From positions 11,912,756 through 11,976,755 of the forward strand of contig OZ007512.1 of NCBI GenBank assembly GCA_963931865.1: a DNA stretch of 64,000 nucleotides, written 5' to 3'. The translations under genes and the position numbers were made by a program. The DNA comes from Axinella damicornis. Lineage: Eukaryota; Porifera; Demospongiae; Axinellida; Axinellidae. Position 1 is the stretch's first letter; each line of letters opens with the position of its first letter. The notes beneath the pieces were generated by a model. It had not been told where the DNA came from. It saw only the letters and a program-made list of their open reading frames with translations, and ran no database searches. This document shows, one piece after another, positions 1-11,585 of the stretch.

Positions 1-1140
1 GTAACACTAAACTCACTGTGACCAGTCATGACAGATCTGGCATCAGCAGAGAACGATCGAGGAAGTCATCCTCGGTGGCAACAACAGAGACAGAGACCGC
101 TCCTGGACCTACCTGCCAGACTGCTTCAACGCTGTGAAGTGCATGCACGAGTGTCATAACTTCTGGTGTGATCTGTGTCGTTAAGTTGTGTTATGCTCCC
201 CGTCAGACTCACATTCTGATGACATGCACATGCAACTGCTCCATGCACATTCAGCACAATGTCATGCAACTGTTCCATGCAAATTCAGCACCTGCATGTA
301 CTCGCTCACGCTCGCCCCACAATGTCCTGCATTCCCCTAGTATTATTTACGCGGCACAATTTTTCCCCTACCAGGAGTGTAACTTTATATATATCTATCG
401 TACTTCGTGCCGTAAATCACTTCCTGCTCGTATTTTGCGTGTCATTGCGTCATGCGTTAATTCAAACCACAAACGAACTCGCCATTGCAACGTCAACGAC
501 ATAGACACGAACCATGAACGGTCTACCTCAACAAGGATGGAGACTATAGCGCGCGGTGAGGGGCTATATACAGCATTTCATGAAGACAGGGAGAGTGCTT
601 CAAGCGATCTCATCTCCTGTGCATGCAGAGCACATCCCATGGTGTGCATTAGCTAGCTAGCTAGCGTGCATGCAAGTTTAATAGCTATAAACCATCACGG
701 TGTGTTAGACTGCTGCTTCAGCTATTGCCAGAGGATGGGAACTTGACTGGCCTGCGCTCGGTAACACTTACCTCACTGTGACATGCATGCAGTCAAGACA
801 CAGATCTGGCATCAGCAGAGAATGAGAAAGTCGCCCTCCGGATCCGGTGGCGGACAACAAAGACAGAGATCTCTCCTGGACCTACCTACCAGACTGCTTC
901 GGCTAACCTGATTCGCAGTTGCTGTGAAGTGCATGGGTGTACTTTTAGTGTCATAACTTCTGTGTCCTTATGTCGTGCTATGCTCTCCGTCACATTCAGA
1001 TGACATGCACTGACAGTCATGCACATGCATCTGCTCCATGTAGGAACACATGCTCATGCAACTGGTCCATGCACATTCGACAACTGTACTCGCTCAGGCT
1101 CGCCCCACAATGTTCTGCATTCGTCTAGTAAATACGTTTG
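1..1140. repeat. Diverged tandem duplication, ~0.76-kb unit
   Basis: Positions 1-360 and about 760-1140 are two diverged copies of one sequence. Both begin with a GTAACACT block, continue through a CAGATCTGGCATCAGCAGAG block and a CTCCTGGACCTACCT block, and end near TGTTCTGCATTC. Short ORFs of up to 162 codons cross the unit but are not conserved between copies, so I see no gene. TAGC-rich simple sequence (around 650-664) separates the copies. Confidence 0.7.
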
Positions 1141-1257
1141 ACACCCTATTAAGGGTGTAGAGCATGCATGCAGCACTTGCGCGGGCGCATTGCGAAAAGC
1201 GACGTACCTACCACGTACGTACCACGTACGTACCACGTACCTACGCATCCAGCACTG

Positions 1258-1284
1258 TGTCTCGGCACTTCGGTGCCGAGACAA
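1258..1284. other. Short perfect hairpin
   Basis: A stem built from TCTCGGCAC and GTGCCGAGA closes on a TTCG-type loop. UUCG-like loops are very stable in RNA. It sits just before a poly-G tract (about 1289-1304) with no neighbouring gene, so a terminator or RNA role is only speculation. Confidence 0.5.
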
Positions 1285-1540
1285 AAAGTGGGGGGGGGGG
1301 GGGTAAAGAATCACGGAGCCGAAGCCTCCGTGCACATGCTCTGCTAGGGGGGTCTGGGGCCATGCCCCTCCCCCCCCCCCCCCCCCCCGAAAATTTTGCA
1401 AAATTTGGTGCCCTGAGAGCGATTCTGGGGCGATTTTGAGACCAAACAACTGTTGTTTTACAAACATGTAAATTGACTTTATTAAATTCCTGTACATCAT
1501 AGGGTACTTTTTGTTTTTGACTGGTGACAAAATGTTGCTG

Positions 1541-1685
1541 TTAGCTACTTGCAAACTTGACAAATTTCAGACCCTTACAGCCGTGCTCGGTGAACAAGTG
1601 CCAGCGCCAGCGCATTGCTTACTCCCCAATAAGACTATAGCTAGCTAGCTAGTGGCAAGTATATGTCACTGGTACGGTTGGAGAC

Positions 1686-1719
<34 letters not shown>

Positions 1720-2039
1720 GCTACTTGCAAACTTGACAAATTTCAGACCCTTACAGCCGTGCTCAGTGAACAAGTGCCAGGGCCAGCGCATTGCTTACTC
1801 CCCAATAAGACTATAGGGCAAGTATATGTCACTGGTACGGTTGGAGACTTGGGGGGGGGGGGGGGTTAGCTACTTGCAAACTTGACAAATTTCAGACCCT
1901 TACAGCCGTGCTCGGTGAACAAGTGCCAGCGCCAGCGCATTGCTTACTCCCCAATAAGACTATAGCTAGCTAGCTAGTGGCAAGTATATGTCACTGGTAC
2001 GGTTGGAGACTTGGGGGGGGGGGGGGGGGGGGGGGGGGG
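1541..2039. repeat. Three tandem ~150-175-bp repeats separated by poly-G tracts
   Basis: Copies begin at 1541, 1717 and 1866, each with TTAGCTACTTGCAAACTTG. They run through a segment ending GGTTGGAGACTT and finish in a pure G run of variable length (about 30, 15 and 30 G). The G runs could form G-quadruplexes and are probably hard to sequence, so their lengths are uncertain. Confidence 0.85.
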
Positions 2040-3070
2040 TACCGGGTTACTGTGAGACCTCTATAGCTAGCTAGTTAGTTAGTTATAGCTAGCTAGTTAG
2101 CTAGTTATGCTGCCGGACAAACCCGTGGTAGTGGTACATGTAGCGGCCATCTCGACACACTGCTCCTTCAACTCGGCCATCTGAATGATCTCGTCTCATT
2201 CGGCTCTTCCATGCAACACTGCTTCTCTGCACTCACTCAGCTCAGCAAACCATTCCCACCTGCATGAATTCGCATTTTCGCGGGCTTCGCGGAACGGAAC
2301 GCATTATTCAACGGAATGGAATTGGATCGATGGAACGGACGACACATGTACCGCGCACCGCAACTGCGCACGCCACTGATCCAGCCCACCCCGGAAATGA
2401 AATGGAGAAGGGGACCAAAGAGAGGGTTGAGGGTTGGGTACAAGACACAAATTCAGGAACAGCTTTGAATGATGGGTAATGGACACACGTGCATTCGGCA
2501 GTGGTTTTAATTGGTGCTAACTGATCACCATCCTGCCGGACCAATAACCACTTTGTTATGCTTTGCAAAGTACCTCATGCTGCATACTGCATATAACTAG
2601 CTAGCCCTGCAAGAAAAGCTGGGCGGGATATCTGGGGACGAGGCTGACGAAGACCTACTCATTCATACTTCTACATAGCTAAAAGGGAACATTGTCATGC
2701 TATTCTCACACAACATAATCATAAACCAATTCTTGCCTTGGCTTAGCTAACTACAGGAGGATCTTGGAGGAGTTTGATTGCCTCAGAGATCAGTAATGTC
2801 GGGACAGTTGTATTTTGTGAGCACATTGCACCTACATGCATGTACATTTACGACCGGTCCGTTCCGTGAAATAGTGAAGCCCCATTTTCAAATTTACATT
2901 TCCATTTTTCAACTTATTTTAAAGGATGCAACACTATAGTCTCGTTCCCAGAGGAGGGTCTGGGAACGAGACTAGCAACACCATTAGTACTAGTTACGAA
3001 GAAGCAAGAACAAATCGCTGAGTTGGGGTACTGAGTTTGAATTAGTTGCATATCATGGTTGCTTCTTTGT
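2040..3070. other. No gene seen; one palindromic mini-element
   Basis: TAGC-rich simple sequence (2060-2110) is followed by anonymous DNA. The small ORFs overlap in several frames without recognisable domains. The only structure is a near-perfect hairpin at 2938-2973 carrying the CTCGTTCCCAG arm of a palindromic family found throughout the window. Confidence 0.6.
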
Positions 3071-3074
3071 TGGG

Positions 3075-3903
3075 AATTGCTCCAAGCTAGGTCACTTCAC
3101 ACAGGAGAATCCCGTAACTATAGCTAGACGTCCAACTTTCCTGTCTGACGAATCCCTGTCGCCCGTCAGACTTGAGGCATACACAGGTGCACCTGGCCTG
3201 TGGTCTTTGCTTCATTTGCGAGTTTAGCAGAACCAACATCAAAGAGCTTGGCTTTCCACTGGTTGTTGGGTTTGGCCTCCAAAAGGACATTGGCAGAACT
3301 AACGTCTGCTGTGGATGATTTCTCCTCAATGGTGAAGATGAAGGTAGCTAGTTGAGAGCTGATGCAATGTGTCGGAAGATATTAGTTTGCAAGCAGGGAT
3401 ATTGAAGAAGATTTTTCTCATAGGCCTTGCGGAGTGATATAGCTATCATCAAGCAATTCTGTAACAATGAGGGGATCATTTTCTGCATCAATCACAGCAG
3501 CTATCAGCAGCACGAGGTTTGGGTGTTGAATCTGTGCTATGGTACCAATCTCTTTACGAATCATCTCAGTGTACTCTGGCACTCAAATCAAGTCATGCAA
3601 GCATTTTATGTCCACTGGCTGACATCGAAATGCGCCCTCCACCACGAAGCCCCAAGCTCCAATAAATTTCTGCATGTTCGGACAGATTTCATCGCAAGGA
3701 ACTTCCCAGAATTCACTTTGGGGAGACCGCATGCAGGGATTGTAATTGTAGTGTGCATATGGATCGATCTTTCTCTTGTGTCTGTTGTTTGAGATGCAGT
3801 TGTTCAACATTAGCAGCTTGCAGAAGGGCATCTTTCTCTGCCAACTGGCGTGACAACTGCAGGTTACTTTAAACTCAAATGTTTGCAGCAGGATAATCAG
3901 CAT
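3075..3903 (-). pseudogene. Decayed TKL-type protein kinase copy
   Basis: On the minus strand about 3903-3583 encodes a lead-in (FWEVPCDEI) and a broken glycine loop (GAWGFVVEGAF) that line up with the intact kinase at 11586-12383 (SWKVSRQDI, GSWGMVVEGMF). Positions 3329-3087 match the stretch after the HRD motif but in a shifted frame (FWRPNPTTSGK versus LLEAKSDNQWK), ending in YGILLCEV. Frameshifts, a Lys-to-Ile-Lys change at the VAVK position and missing blocks show it is not functional. It is a diverged paralogue, likely from tandem duplication of the kinase gene. Confidence 0.75.
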
Positions 3904-4790
3904 CTCTATAATTTAAAACAAGCAGAGTGCTTGCATGAATACTCTCGTGACACAGTAACACATTTTGAAAAGTATTCCGAATCTCAGTATCAATTTTAAA
4001 CGTGTACTATTATGTGATATGCACTCCTCACTCACTTAAAAATATAATCATGACGTGTATAGCTCTAGAGTTATTATAGGTATGCAATTATTTGCTTTTA
4101 TTATTCACCCAATCACAGTGGTATCTGACGAAGATGCTTGGATCGGCTGAAGTCACTAACGGTTGTACAATGTCACCATATCTACAAGAAAGTAAGGTCC
4201 TCTACTGCATGTTGGGCCATTGTTGGCAGCAAGATTCTTTGATTTGCATGCAAGGATAGAAATTATACGTATGCATTTGCTGTAATTGGGGGACAGTATA
4301 CAAAATTTAATTTAACCAAACGCTTCACATGTTAGAGTGGGTAGCTAGCTACTAGCCTAGCTACAGGTGAAAAACATGCAATAATAGCTGCATACTGAAA
4401 ACATGTTTTCTTGCTGCTGCATACAGTAATCGGTTCACCTTGTCCACTATATAACTATATTGTCACATAAATGGACAGTGATTGCAGCTGAATGCACATG
4501 GTGTTGGCATTGTGGGAGTCGTGCTTGGAGCCAGACTGTCTGTCTTGGCATGTTTGTGTCATTGTCCGGTCATGATTTATGTGTGCATTGTCACCTACAA
4601 CTGCTACCCTATAAAAAGCCATGGTTGTACAGTCAGTGTATATGAGAGCTGCTATTATGACCATCAATTGCCAAAGGTGAAATTCTGCGCTGCGGTTGCG
4701 TGCGAGAACGGGAACTGCTTGGTGTCAGGAGTGGGATTGTGTCGTCCCGACATCGCACTACCAAGGCAGAAACCCTCAGCCAAGCTAGCG
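3904..4790. other. No gene seen
   Basis: AT-rich anonymous sequence with short overlapping ORFs on both strands around 4455-4796. None has a recognisable domain, and no long tandem repeat is apparent. Confidence 0.5.
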
Positions 4791-5038
4791 CTGTGACTGG
4801 GTGAAGCGAGAATGGCTACAAGAATCAGTGGCTACAAGGGGCGGCCTCCAAGCAGGAGGAGCAGCGCTAGCTGGCGAAGCTCGTTGGCCTAATGGAGCAG
4901 CAGCCGGGCAGCGGCAGGAGCAGCTAGCTATAGCCGGAGAGCAGCGCCAGCGCCATGGAGGAGCTGGCTGGTGAGCAGAGCCAGAGGCCGCAGTGGGAGA
5001 GCAGCAGCTCCAGAGCAAGCTAATCCTACAGCAGCAGC

Positions 5039-5590
5039 GTGTGGAGGAAGCCGGGCAAATGCATGGATGCCATAAAGATGACCTGCGGAGACCAACTTGA
5101 GATGATGGATCGGCGCTTAAAGGCTGCCGAAGCAAACCTTGAGGGAATGCACCGTCAATTGTCAGAGGATTGGCAGGCGGGTCAGTCATCCCTACGCAGA
5201 GTTGCAGGAAGAGTTTCGGACAGAATTGCTAGTGTTGCGGTTCTCTCAGAAGGTGCAGCAGAGGAAGGAGCAGACGTCGACGGAGACAAAACTTTGAGAC
5301 CTGACCCTCTTCTTCTTTACCACCTCCTGACCTTCTACAGGTTCAGACTGTACACCAAGCTGGCGACGCACATGCAGCGGCCTCCCCTCTACGATGGTCG
5401 GTCCTCAGCGTGGGACGCCTACTTGACCCACTTTGGGATGCTAAACCACTGGAATGAGAAGGCCACTCTACTTGCCGAGGTTGCCGTGAGCCTGATGGGG
5501 AGCGCCATTGACTGTTCTCTCCAACCTGCCGGCTGAGCGCCGCGGCGACTGCCGCAACCGTACCTTGTATAGTATACAGCTTGCATGCAT
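5039..5590 (+). pseudogene. Gag-like remnant of an LTR retroelement
   Basis: An open stretch of 165 codons contains a helical segment followed by PPLYDGRSSAWDAYLTHFGM and LAEVAVSLMGSA. This resembles the capsid-like gag block of metazoan Gypsy-type retrotransposons (YDGRSSWDAY...LAVSLRGSA). The frame ends in a stop at about 5534. The expected continuation (SNLPAERRGDC) is readable one frame over in the same place, so a frameshift has broken it. No LTR, protease, RT or integrase is visible nearby. Confidence 0.6.
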
Positions 5591-6676
5591 GCAGGTACAA
5601 TTAATTGGAAGTCATACCTTCATAGGTTCCACCTTCACAGTTGCAAACGTCGAGAAACAGTGGTAACTACTCAAACAGTTGTCGAATGCTTTCGCCGATA
5701 TGAATTGAAGACTGAGGATGGAGTGGGTGTGGTAGTTCTTGAACGTGGACTTATAATAATATGCCCACCACTGTTTGAGCTCCCTTAGACCGGTTCAGGG
5801 ACGCTTCCTTGGCACTTCATCATGCCTCCACTTCCTTCCCACTACAATGTTCAGGTGAAACGAGAACTTCATAAAGCAGAAAAAAAAACACAGTTCATAA
5901 TAGAGCTGCAACATCATACTGTAATAATAGCAATACTGACAGTCATATATAATAATTAGTACATCATTACATCCTATTATAGTGATATATTTGTAGTGAC
6001 TCTTTTAGAGGGGATACTAATTTGAAAACCTTGATCCAAAACATCACTTTTTGTTCGCCTGTATAAGTATAGTAAAACTTGAAGTTGTAATGACAGTAAT
6101 AATATTATTATTATTATTAATCGACCTCTTTCATACATTCCACACTTTGACCTGTATATAGCTTACTAGCTACAATTATGTCAATGTATCACAATGTGTA
6201 TACAACTATGTTATACCGTATTTATCAACGCAATATTTATATCAACATAATTAATTTTATTCAGCTCTTTTCAGTGTAGGACACAAGCTTACTGAGGTTG
6301 ATTGCTCAACCTTCTTTCCTTGAGTTAGTAGAGGTCAAATAGGTCATGTGCATAATTTATCGTTACCTCTACTTAAAAGTATATGTACTTCCTGCCGGAA
6401 GTAATACTTTTTCCTCATTTTCTTTTTCATCAATAATTAATTATTCAGTGTACCTCATTCAAATCAGATCATTGAAATTGCACAAAAAAAAAAGAACTTC
6501 TTGCCAGACCAATAATTATTATCCATGTTGAATAATTATATGTACGGAAGCAACGAAAAACTGGGCGGGGCCTACAGGTGCACAAATAAAAACGACTCTC
6601 GTGTATCAGATTCATGTCTGATGGAAACTGAAAATTGTATACACTTAGCTACACATGAACATCTGTCAAAGGTCAC
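5591..6676. other. AT-rich region without recognised gene
   Basis: Strongly AT-rich sequence with an ATT microsatellite near 6100-6120. Only short ORFs are present. It ends at the left target duplication of the transposon at 6681. Confidence 0.5.
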
Positions 6677-6680
6677 GTAT
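6677..6680. other. Target-site duplication GTAT (left copy)
   Basis: GTAT directly precedes the first G of the left TIR and is repeated immediately after the right TIR at 11522-11525. Confidence 0.75.
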
Positions 6681-7756
6681 GGGTCATTCCATGTCAAGTC
6701 AACACAAAAAAAGCATGACCTCTTCCGATTTTGACGAAACTTGGTGAGCTTGTTAGGTCTATTGAAAAACCACTCCACACCAAATTTCAGCTGCCTAAGT
6801 ATTGTACTTGTTCAACTACAACAAATTTAATTTTGGTCTCGGGTGCCCGTTCTAGACCACATGCCATGACTTAAATACCTGTATCTTCTGATCTGATCGC
6901 CGTAGAGAGTTGCAACAAAGATTATCTCAAAGCCCTTGAAGAGCTCTTTCATATGGCATAATTAATTATATAATTTGACCTTTGACTTGATTAAAGGTCA
7001 GAGGTTATGTTGTGTGACCTTTGACCTTGGTTTCTGGAAAAACGGAAGTTTTTTTTTTTTCCAAACTTTTTATACAAACAGCTTGAACCTAGATATGTTT
7101 ATTCACAAAGTTTTAATTTGGGACTACAGTGGGAACAACAAATATAAACCAAAATGTAGTAGCATGTAGAAAAATGTGCAGTTAGAACTGTGTAGAAATG
7201 AAGTATCTAAAACAAAAATATTGTATAATAATCTGTCTACTGTGAAGTTAGTTCAGTTTCTGAGTTTTTCAGTTGCAGCTCGACTTGCCTTTTGTGTGAG
7301 AGTGTACGTGCGACCTTTAGCAGTCCTTGGATCGACCAAGGTTAGAACATCTCCAACTGGAATATTTAAAACGTCCGGGGTAGGTGGATACTTGAATGAA
7401 CGTGAGGGGCCTTGAGGATGCAGGAAGCTTACACTTACTTCTTCACTGTCTTCATTTAATCGCAGAACACATGCAAGCCACCAGTCATCATCATATGCAC
7501 ATGTCACAAAGCCTTTAATTTCTTCAAGTACAAGGTCACCTTCCTCAACAGTGACTCTCTCTACTTTGGAAATAGTCGAAGAGGAATACACTCTGGTGGA
7601 CACTTTATATCTTGACAGCGGAACGAAAGAATGTAATTTGCGTGTTCCAGGAATGGTGCGTGACTGCCCAAAACGCTGTTCTAGGAGGACCTGTTCACTC
7701 TTGTAGTCATCCTCAGCCAAGTACTGAAAAGTCGTTGCTGGAATGTTGTCAACTGC
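6681..7756 (+). repeat. Left terminal inverted repeat of transposon
   Basis: 1,076 bp, reverse-complementary to 10441-11521. It includes the non-coding end (6681-7252) and the 3' end of the transposase gene (7253-7756). Confidence 0.9.
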
Positions 7757-9565
7757 CCATTCAAACAATTGGCGTGGCGTCATTATCTGCTGGTCATATG
7801 GGCGTTGAAGGCTGGCTCTTGCAGCCAATCTTTTAACGGTACCACCAACTCCATCACATGCCCCTTTTCCATGTGAAGTAGCAGAAAAATGCCACTCCGC
7901 AGCTACACCAAAGTCTTCCTGATGTTGGCACAAGTTGACAAAGTTTTTCCTGTTCTTGTACTGTGCTGCTGCTCCGTCAGTGAAGTAAAATATTTTGCGT
8001 GGAAGTGAACCAAACCTCTCCCTCAGGAAGTCAATAAGGTTTCTCTGGAAGAGGTGGACAGCCACTGTATCATGATGAAGACAGTCACTTATTATGACAT
8101 AGCTGAGATGGTGCAGCTCACCAGCACTCATGTAGTATGCGACAAATGGGTGTACGGTTGCTTGTGAATTATTCCAGTGAAAGCCTTGAGCTGCGTCTTG
8201 CAGCACAAAGGAATAATTCTCGGAAAAGTCAGCCACAACCAAAAACTCTCCTGGTTGTAAGTTGGATTTCAATTCTGTTTGGAAGGAAGATTGTTGCCTT
8301 GCAATAAAGGAGTGGGGAAGGAGAACTTCCAGTTTCTCACACAGAGAGTCCACAAAATCATCGGCTGACTGGCTGATAGTCTCAAGGGTTGATCTGTCAA
8401 CTGAGATCCATTGCTTATAGACTACGGTGTCAATAAGGCTGTCATCCATAAGGGAATTGAGGCGTTCCTTGAGGTCAGATATCCCGGGACATGAGCAGCA
8501 AGTACCTAAGTAACAAGCAGGTTGCGGTGGATTGCAGACAATCTGTGCCAGGCAATGATCATATGACTTCAGTGGAATATCATCATTTGCTGTGAGGTCT
8601 GCAAGTTTTCCACCAAGCATCATTAGCTTGACATTTTGGTGGATTGTACAGACACACACTGCATGTGTACCACTTGCCCCAGCTAAAACACAGTGCTTTG
8701 GACGCAGGTCGGCAAACTTGGAGAAGCCAACATTCAGAGTAGAGAACTTTTCTTTGAATAGCTGATAAACTTCTCTCAAATTGCTCAGTATCAACCTTTT
8801 TTGGACATGAACTCGCTTCCCTTCTCGTTTGACAGACACAAAATCTTTCATGCCAGGCAACATTCGGCTAACTTCATCACATTCATAAAAGCTTCGAACC
8901 TGATCTGCAGTTTCTGTTGCCAGTACATGGCCTGGTTTCAGATTTGGTGAGGACAAAATTCCTCTCTTTTTCACAAGGTCTTTCGCTTTTCGCACCATGT
9001 AGTTTGATGCTCCAAACTCGTCTTCAACTTTTCGAATTGGCCAACTTTTAGGTAGGACTGTTAGCACCTGCACTTTCTCACTCCTTACGGTGGTTTCTTG
9101 AAATTTCTCCTTCAGTTGCTTGATGACCTCACTCTCATCATCCCCTTCACTTGACTGAATCGCTGGCAGCATCCTCTTGTTCACAGCTGCCCTGATTTTC
9201 TTCAGCTTCTGTTTCCGATATTTGACGTGGATTAGCTTCTTTTTGGCAATAGGAGTCTCCCCAATGGCACTCAAGCACTGATTAATGGGTTCTATAGACT
9301 CCTGCTGATAAAATAGTTCTTCAGGATCACTGTTTGCACCGCCATCATCTTGACTAGATTCAAACACCTCTGCTGACTCAGGTGTTGGTAATGGTGCCTT
9401 AGAAAGCTTCTTTCTACAATCATCACATACCTTGGCCTTGAGTGAAAGAGAAGGAAGTTTTTCACACATCCACGGTAAAACTGGTCGGAGGTTCTTCTTC
9501 TGATATGTATGCTTAGCTTTTCCAAATGGGTTGCAACAGATTTTTGCCCAGTGATGTTGATCCAT
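7253..9565 (-). CDS. Transposase, DDE/D RNase-H-fold candidate
   Basis: About 770 residues, intronless. The first in-frame ATG is at 9565; the codon before it is GTG. The N terminus carries Cys pairs (CC near residue 11, C-x2-C near 48-51) that could form a zinc-binding domain, followed by a basic region and a helix-turn-helix-like stretch near 180-200. The C-terminal half has strand-like blocks ending in acidic residues: VVADFSENY (D447), FYFTDGAAAQYKN (D531) and SHGKGACDGVGG (D572, with E558 as alternative). I infer these to be the catalytic triad. The GKGACDGVGG signature is shared by Cc8L18.2-like transposase proteins (family knowledge). No internal stop is seen, so it may be active. Numbering counts one residue upstream of the ATG. 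Confidence 0.85.
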   Translation of the reverse strand: MDQHHWAKICCNPFGKAKHTYQKKNLRPVLPWMCEKLPSLSLKAKVCDDCRKKLSKAPLPTPESAEVFESSQDDGGANSDPEELFYQQESIEPINQCLSAIGETPIAKKKLIHVKYRKQKLKKIRAAVNKRMLPAIQSSEGDDESEVIKQLKEKFQETTVRSEKVQVLTVLPKSWPIRKVEDEFGASNYMVRKAKDLVKKRGILSSPNLKPGHVLATETADQVRSFYECDEVSRMLPGMKDFVSVKREGKRVHVQKRLILSNLREVYQLFKEKFSTLNVGFSKFADLRPKHCVLAGASGTHAVCVCTIHQNVKLMMLGGKLADLTANDDIPLKSYDHCLAQIVCNPPQPACYLGTCCSCPGISDLKERLNSLMDDSLIDTVVYKQWISVDRSTLETISQSADDFVDSLCEKLEVLLPHSFIARQQSSFQTELKSNLQPGEFLVVADFSENYSFVLQDAAQGFHWNNSQATVHPFVAYYMSAGELHHLSYVIISDCLHHDTVAVHLFQRNLIDFLRERFGSLPRKIFYFTDGAAAQYKNRKNFVNLCQHQEDFGVAAEWHFSATSHGKGACDGVGGTVKRLAARASLQRPYDQQIMTPRQLFEWAVDNIPATTFQYLAEDDYKSEQVLLEQRFGQSRTIPGTRKLHSFVPLSRYKVSTRVYSSSTISKVERVTVEEGDLVLEEIKGFVTCAYDDDWWLACVLRLNEDSEEVSVSFLHPQGPSRSFKYPPTPDVLNIPVGDVLTLVDPRTAKGRTYTLTQKASRAATEKLRN

Positions 9566-10004
9566 CACGTCAAAAAACTCGCAAGAAATCTTGTAGTTGG
9601 GATTGTAGCACTGATAGCTAGTACTGGCAAAACTGCAACAGCATTCAACAACAGACTACTAGAATTGGATGTGCCTTGCACTTAAATACTTTAGAAGCCT
9701 ATCAAAGGCTGTTGGGGTCATGATCCAGGGTGGGATTTATGTTTATAGGCAGTCAGTAGGTCATGGGTTAATTGCATGACTTATGAAGTCATGCACTGCA
9801 GCATTGCCTTAGGCTGGATACTAAATGAAGATGGCAAGGGTTAGGTAAAACTTGCCATCTGCTGAGATGCTGAAGTTGTTGGATCAACTATATATCACCT
9901 GCCATTGACCAAGCTATATTACAAGTAGCTTCGCTTGATTCGCTCGCTCAGCTACTTCCCCCTCCCAATTGTTCGCCTATGTGAGCAGACAGCTCTCTGT
10001 GCAG

Positions 10005-10225
10005 AGCTGCTGCTCCCCAATTGCGTCCGCTTCAGCTGCTGCATGCTACCCGATTGACAGCTGCTGCATGCTCCCTGATTGCGTCCGCTTCAGCTGCTGC
10101 TCCATGATTGCGGCTGCTGCTCGCCAATTGTGTCCGCTTCAACTGCTGCTCCCAGATTGTGTCCGCTTCGATCAACTGCTGCTCCTCGATTGCATCCGCT
10201 TCGACTGCTGATTTCCAGCCCATGC
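10005..10225. repeat. Degenerate minisatellite, ~25-33-bp units
   Basis: Repeated ATTGCGTCCGCTTCA plus CTGCTGCTCC blocks inside the transposon, between the gene's 5' side and the right TIR. ORFs across it are repeat artefacts. Confidence 0.75.
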
Positions 10226-10346
10226 CTAATGTCCATGCCTAATGTTATCGAACATTCTTCGCAGAGTTCGAGGTTCATTAAATTGAAGTACAAAAGTCAC
10301 GCGTCACTAGTCTAGTCCCGCCCCCCGAACGTCCCACTTCTGTCAT

Positions 10347-10348
<2 letters not shown>

Positions 10349-10383
<35 letters not shown>

Positions 10384-10394
10384 CACACACACAA

Positions 10395-10427
<33 letters not shown>

Positions 10428-10428
10428 T
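10349..10428. repeat. (CA)n microsatellite
   Basis: A nearly pure CA run interrupted by a few CG dinucleotides, immediately inside the right TIR. It may have marked or aided the boundary of arm copying. Confidence 0.95.
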
Positions 10429-10440
10429 TATGACACACAC

Positions 10441-11521
10441 GCAGTTGACAATTAACATTCCAGCAACGACTTTTCCAGTACTTGGCTAAGGATGACTACA
10501 AGAGTGAACAGGTCCTCCTAGAACAGCATTTTGGGCAGTCACGCACCATTCCTGGAACACGCAAATTACATTCTTTCGTTCCGCTGTCAAGATATAAAGT
10601 GTCCACCAGAGTGTATTCCTCTTCGACTATTTCCAAAGTAGAGAGAGTCACTGTTGAGGAAGGTGACCTTGTACTTGAAGAAATTAAAGGCTTTGTGACA
10701 TGTGCATATGATGATGACTGGTGGCTTGCATGTGTTCTGCGATTAAATGAAGACAGTGAAGAAGTAAGTGTAAGCTTCCTGCATCCTCAAGGCCCCTCAC
10801 GTTCATTCAAGTATCCACCTACCCCGGACGTTTTAAATATTCCAGTTGGAGATGTTCTAACCTTGGTCGATCCAAGGACTGCTAAAGGTCGCACGTACAC
10901 TCTCACACAAAAGGCAAGTCGAGCTGCAACTGAAAAACTCAGAAACTGAACTAACTTCACAGTAGACAGATTATTATACAATATTTTTGTTTTAGATACT
11001 TCATTTCTACACAGTTCTAACTGCACATTTTTCTACATGCTACTACATTTTGGTTTATATTTGTTGTTCCCACTGTAGTCCCAAATTAAAACTTTGTGAA
11101 TAAACATATCTAGGTTCAAGCTGTTTGTATAAAAAGTTTGGAAAAAAAAAAAACTTCCGTTTTTCCAGAAACCAAGGTCAAAGGTCACACAACATAACCT
11201 CTGACCTTTAATCAAGTCAAAGGTCAAATTATATAATTAATTATGCCATATGAAAGAGCTCTTCAAGGGCTTTGAGATAATCTTTGTTGCAACTCTCTAC
11301 GGCGATCAGATCAGAAGATACAGGTATTTAAGTCATGGCATGTGGTCTAGAACGGGCACCCGAGACCAAAATTAAATTTGTTGTAGTTGAACAAGTACAA
11401 TACTTAGGCAGCTGAAATTTGGTGTGGAGTGGTTTTTCAATAGACCTAACAAGCTCACCAAGTTTCGTCAAAATCGGAAGAGGTCATGCTTTTTTTGTGT
11501 TGACTTGACATGGAATGACCC
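10441..11521 (-). repeat. Right terminal inverted repeat of transposon
   Basis: 1,081 bp, near-identical inverted copy of 6681-7756. On the plus strand it holds the C-terminal ~155 codons of the transposase as an open frame (10482-10949) that begins with TTG, not ATG. A few changes (an extra TTA and one extra C at the inner edge, CGT to CAT) separate the arms. The truncated frame lacks the catalytic block and is probably untranslated. Confidence 0.9.
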
Positions 11522-11525
11522 GTAT
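11522..11525. other. Target-site duplication GTAT (right copy)
   Basis: GTAT follows the last C of the right TIR. The site lies about 60 bp beyond the kinase stop codon (11586-11588), that is, in its presumed 3' UTR. Confidence 0.75.
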
Positions 11526-11585
11526 AAGTTCCTCGGTGTATCCAACAAAGACACTACAGCTAGTGTACCGGTCAATTCAAGTGAA

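Larger units (their letters stand above)
6681..11521 (-). mobile_element. Complete DNA transposon with 1.08-kb TIRs (Sola-like candidate)
   Basis: The element begins GGGTCATTCCATGTCAAG at 6681 and ends with its reverse complement at 11521. It is flanked on both sides by GTAT (6677-6680 and 11522-11525), a 4-bp target duplication. The arms (6681-7756 and 10441-11521) are nearly identical, so the insertion or arm homogenisation is recent. One transposase gene lies on the minus strand, and the arms contain its last ~155 codons. Sola superfamily elements make 4-bp duplications, and the transposase resembles bracovirus/cnidarian Cc8L18.2-like proteins that I associate with Sola2; that assignment is inference. 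A (CA)n tract and a CTGCTGCTCC-type minisatellite lie between the gene and the right arm. Confidence 0.85.

Noticed and set aside
168..656. 162-codon ORF
   Set aside because: It lies in a tandem duplication and the second copy does not keep the frame; no domain is visible.
10482..10949. Separate gene on the plus strand
   Set aside because: It is the inverted TIR copy of the transposase C terminus, starts with TTG and lacks the catalytic block.
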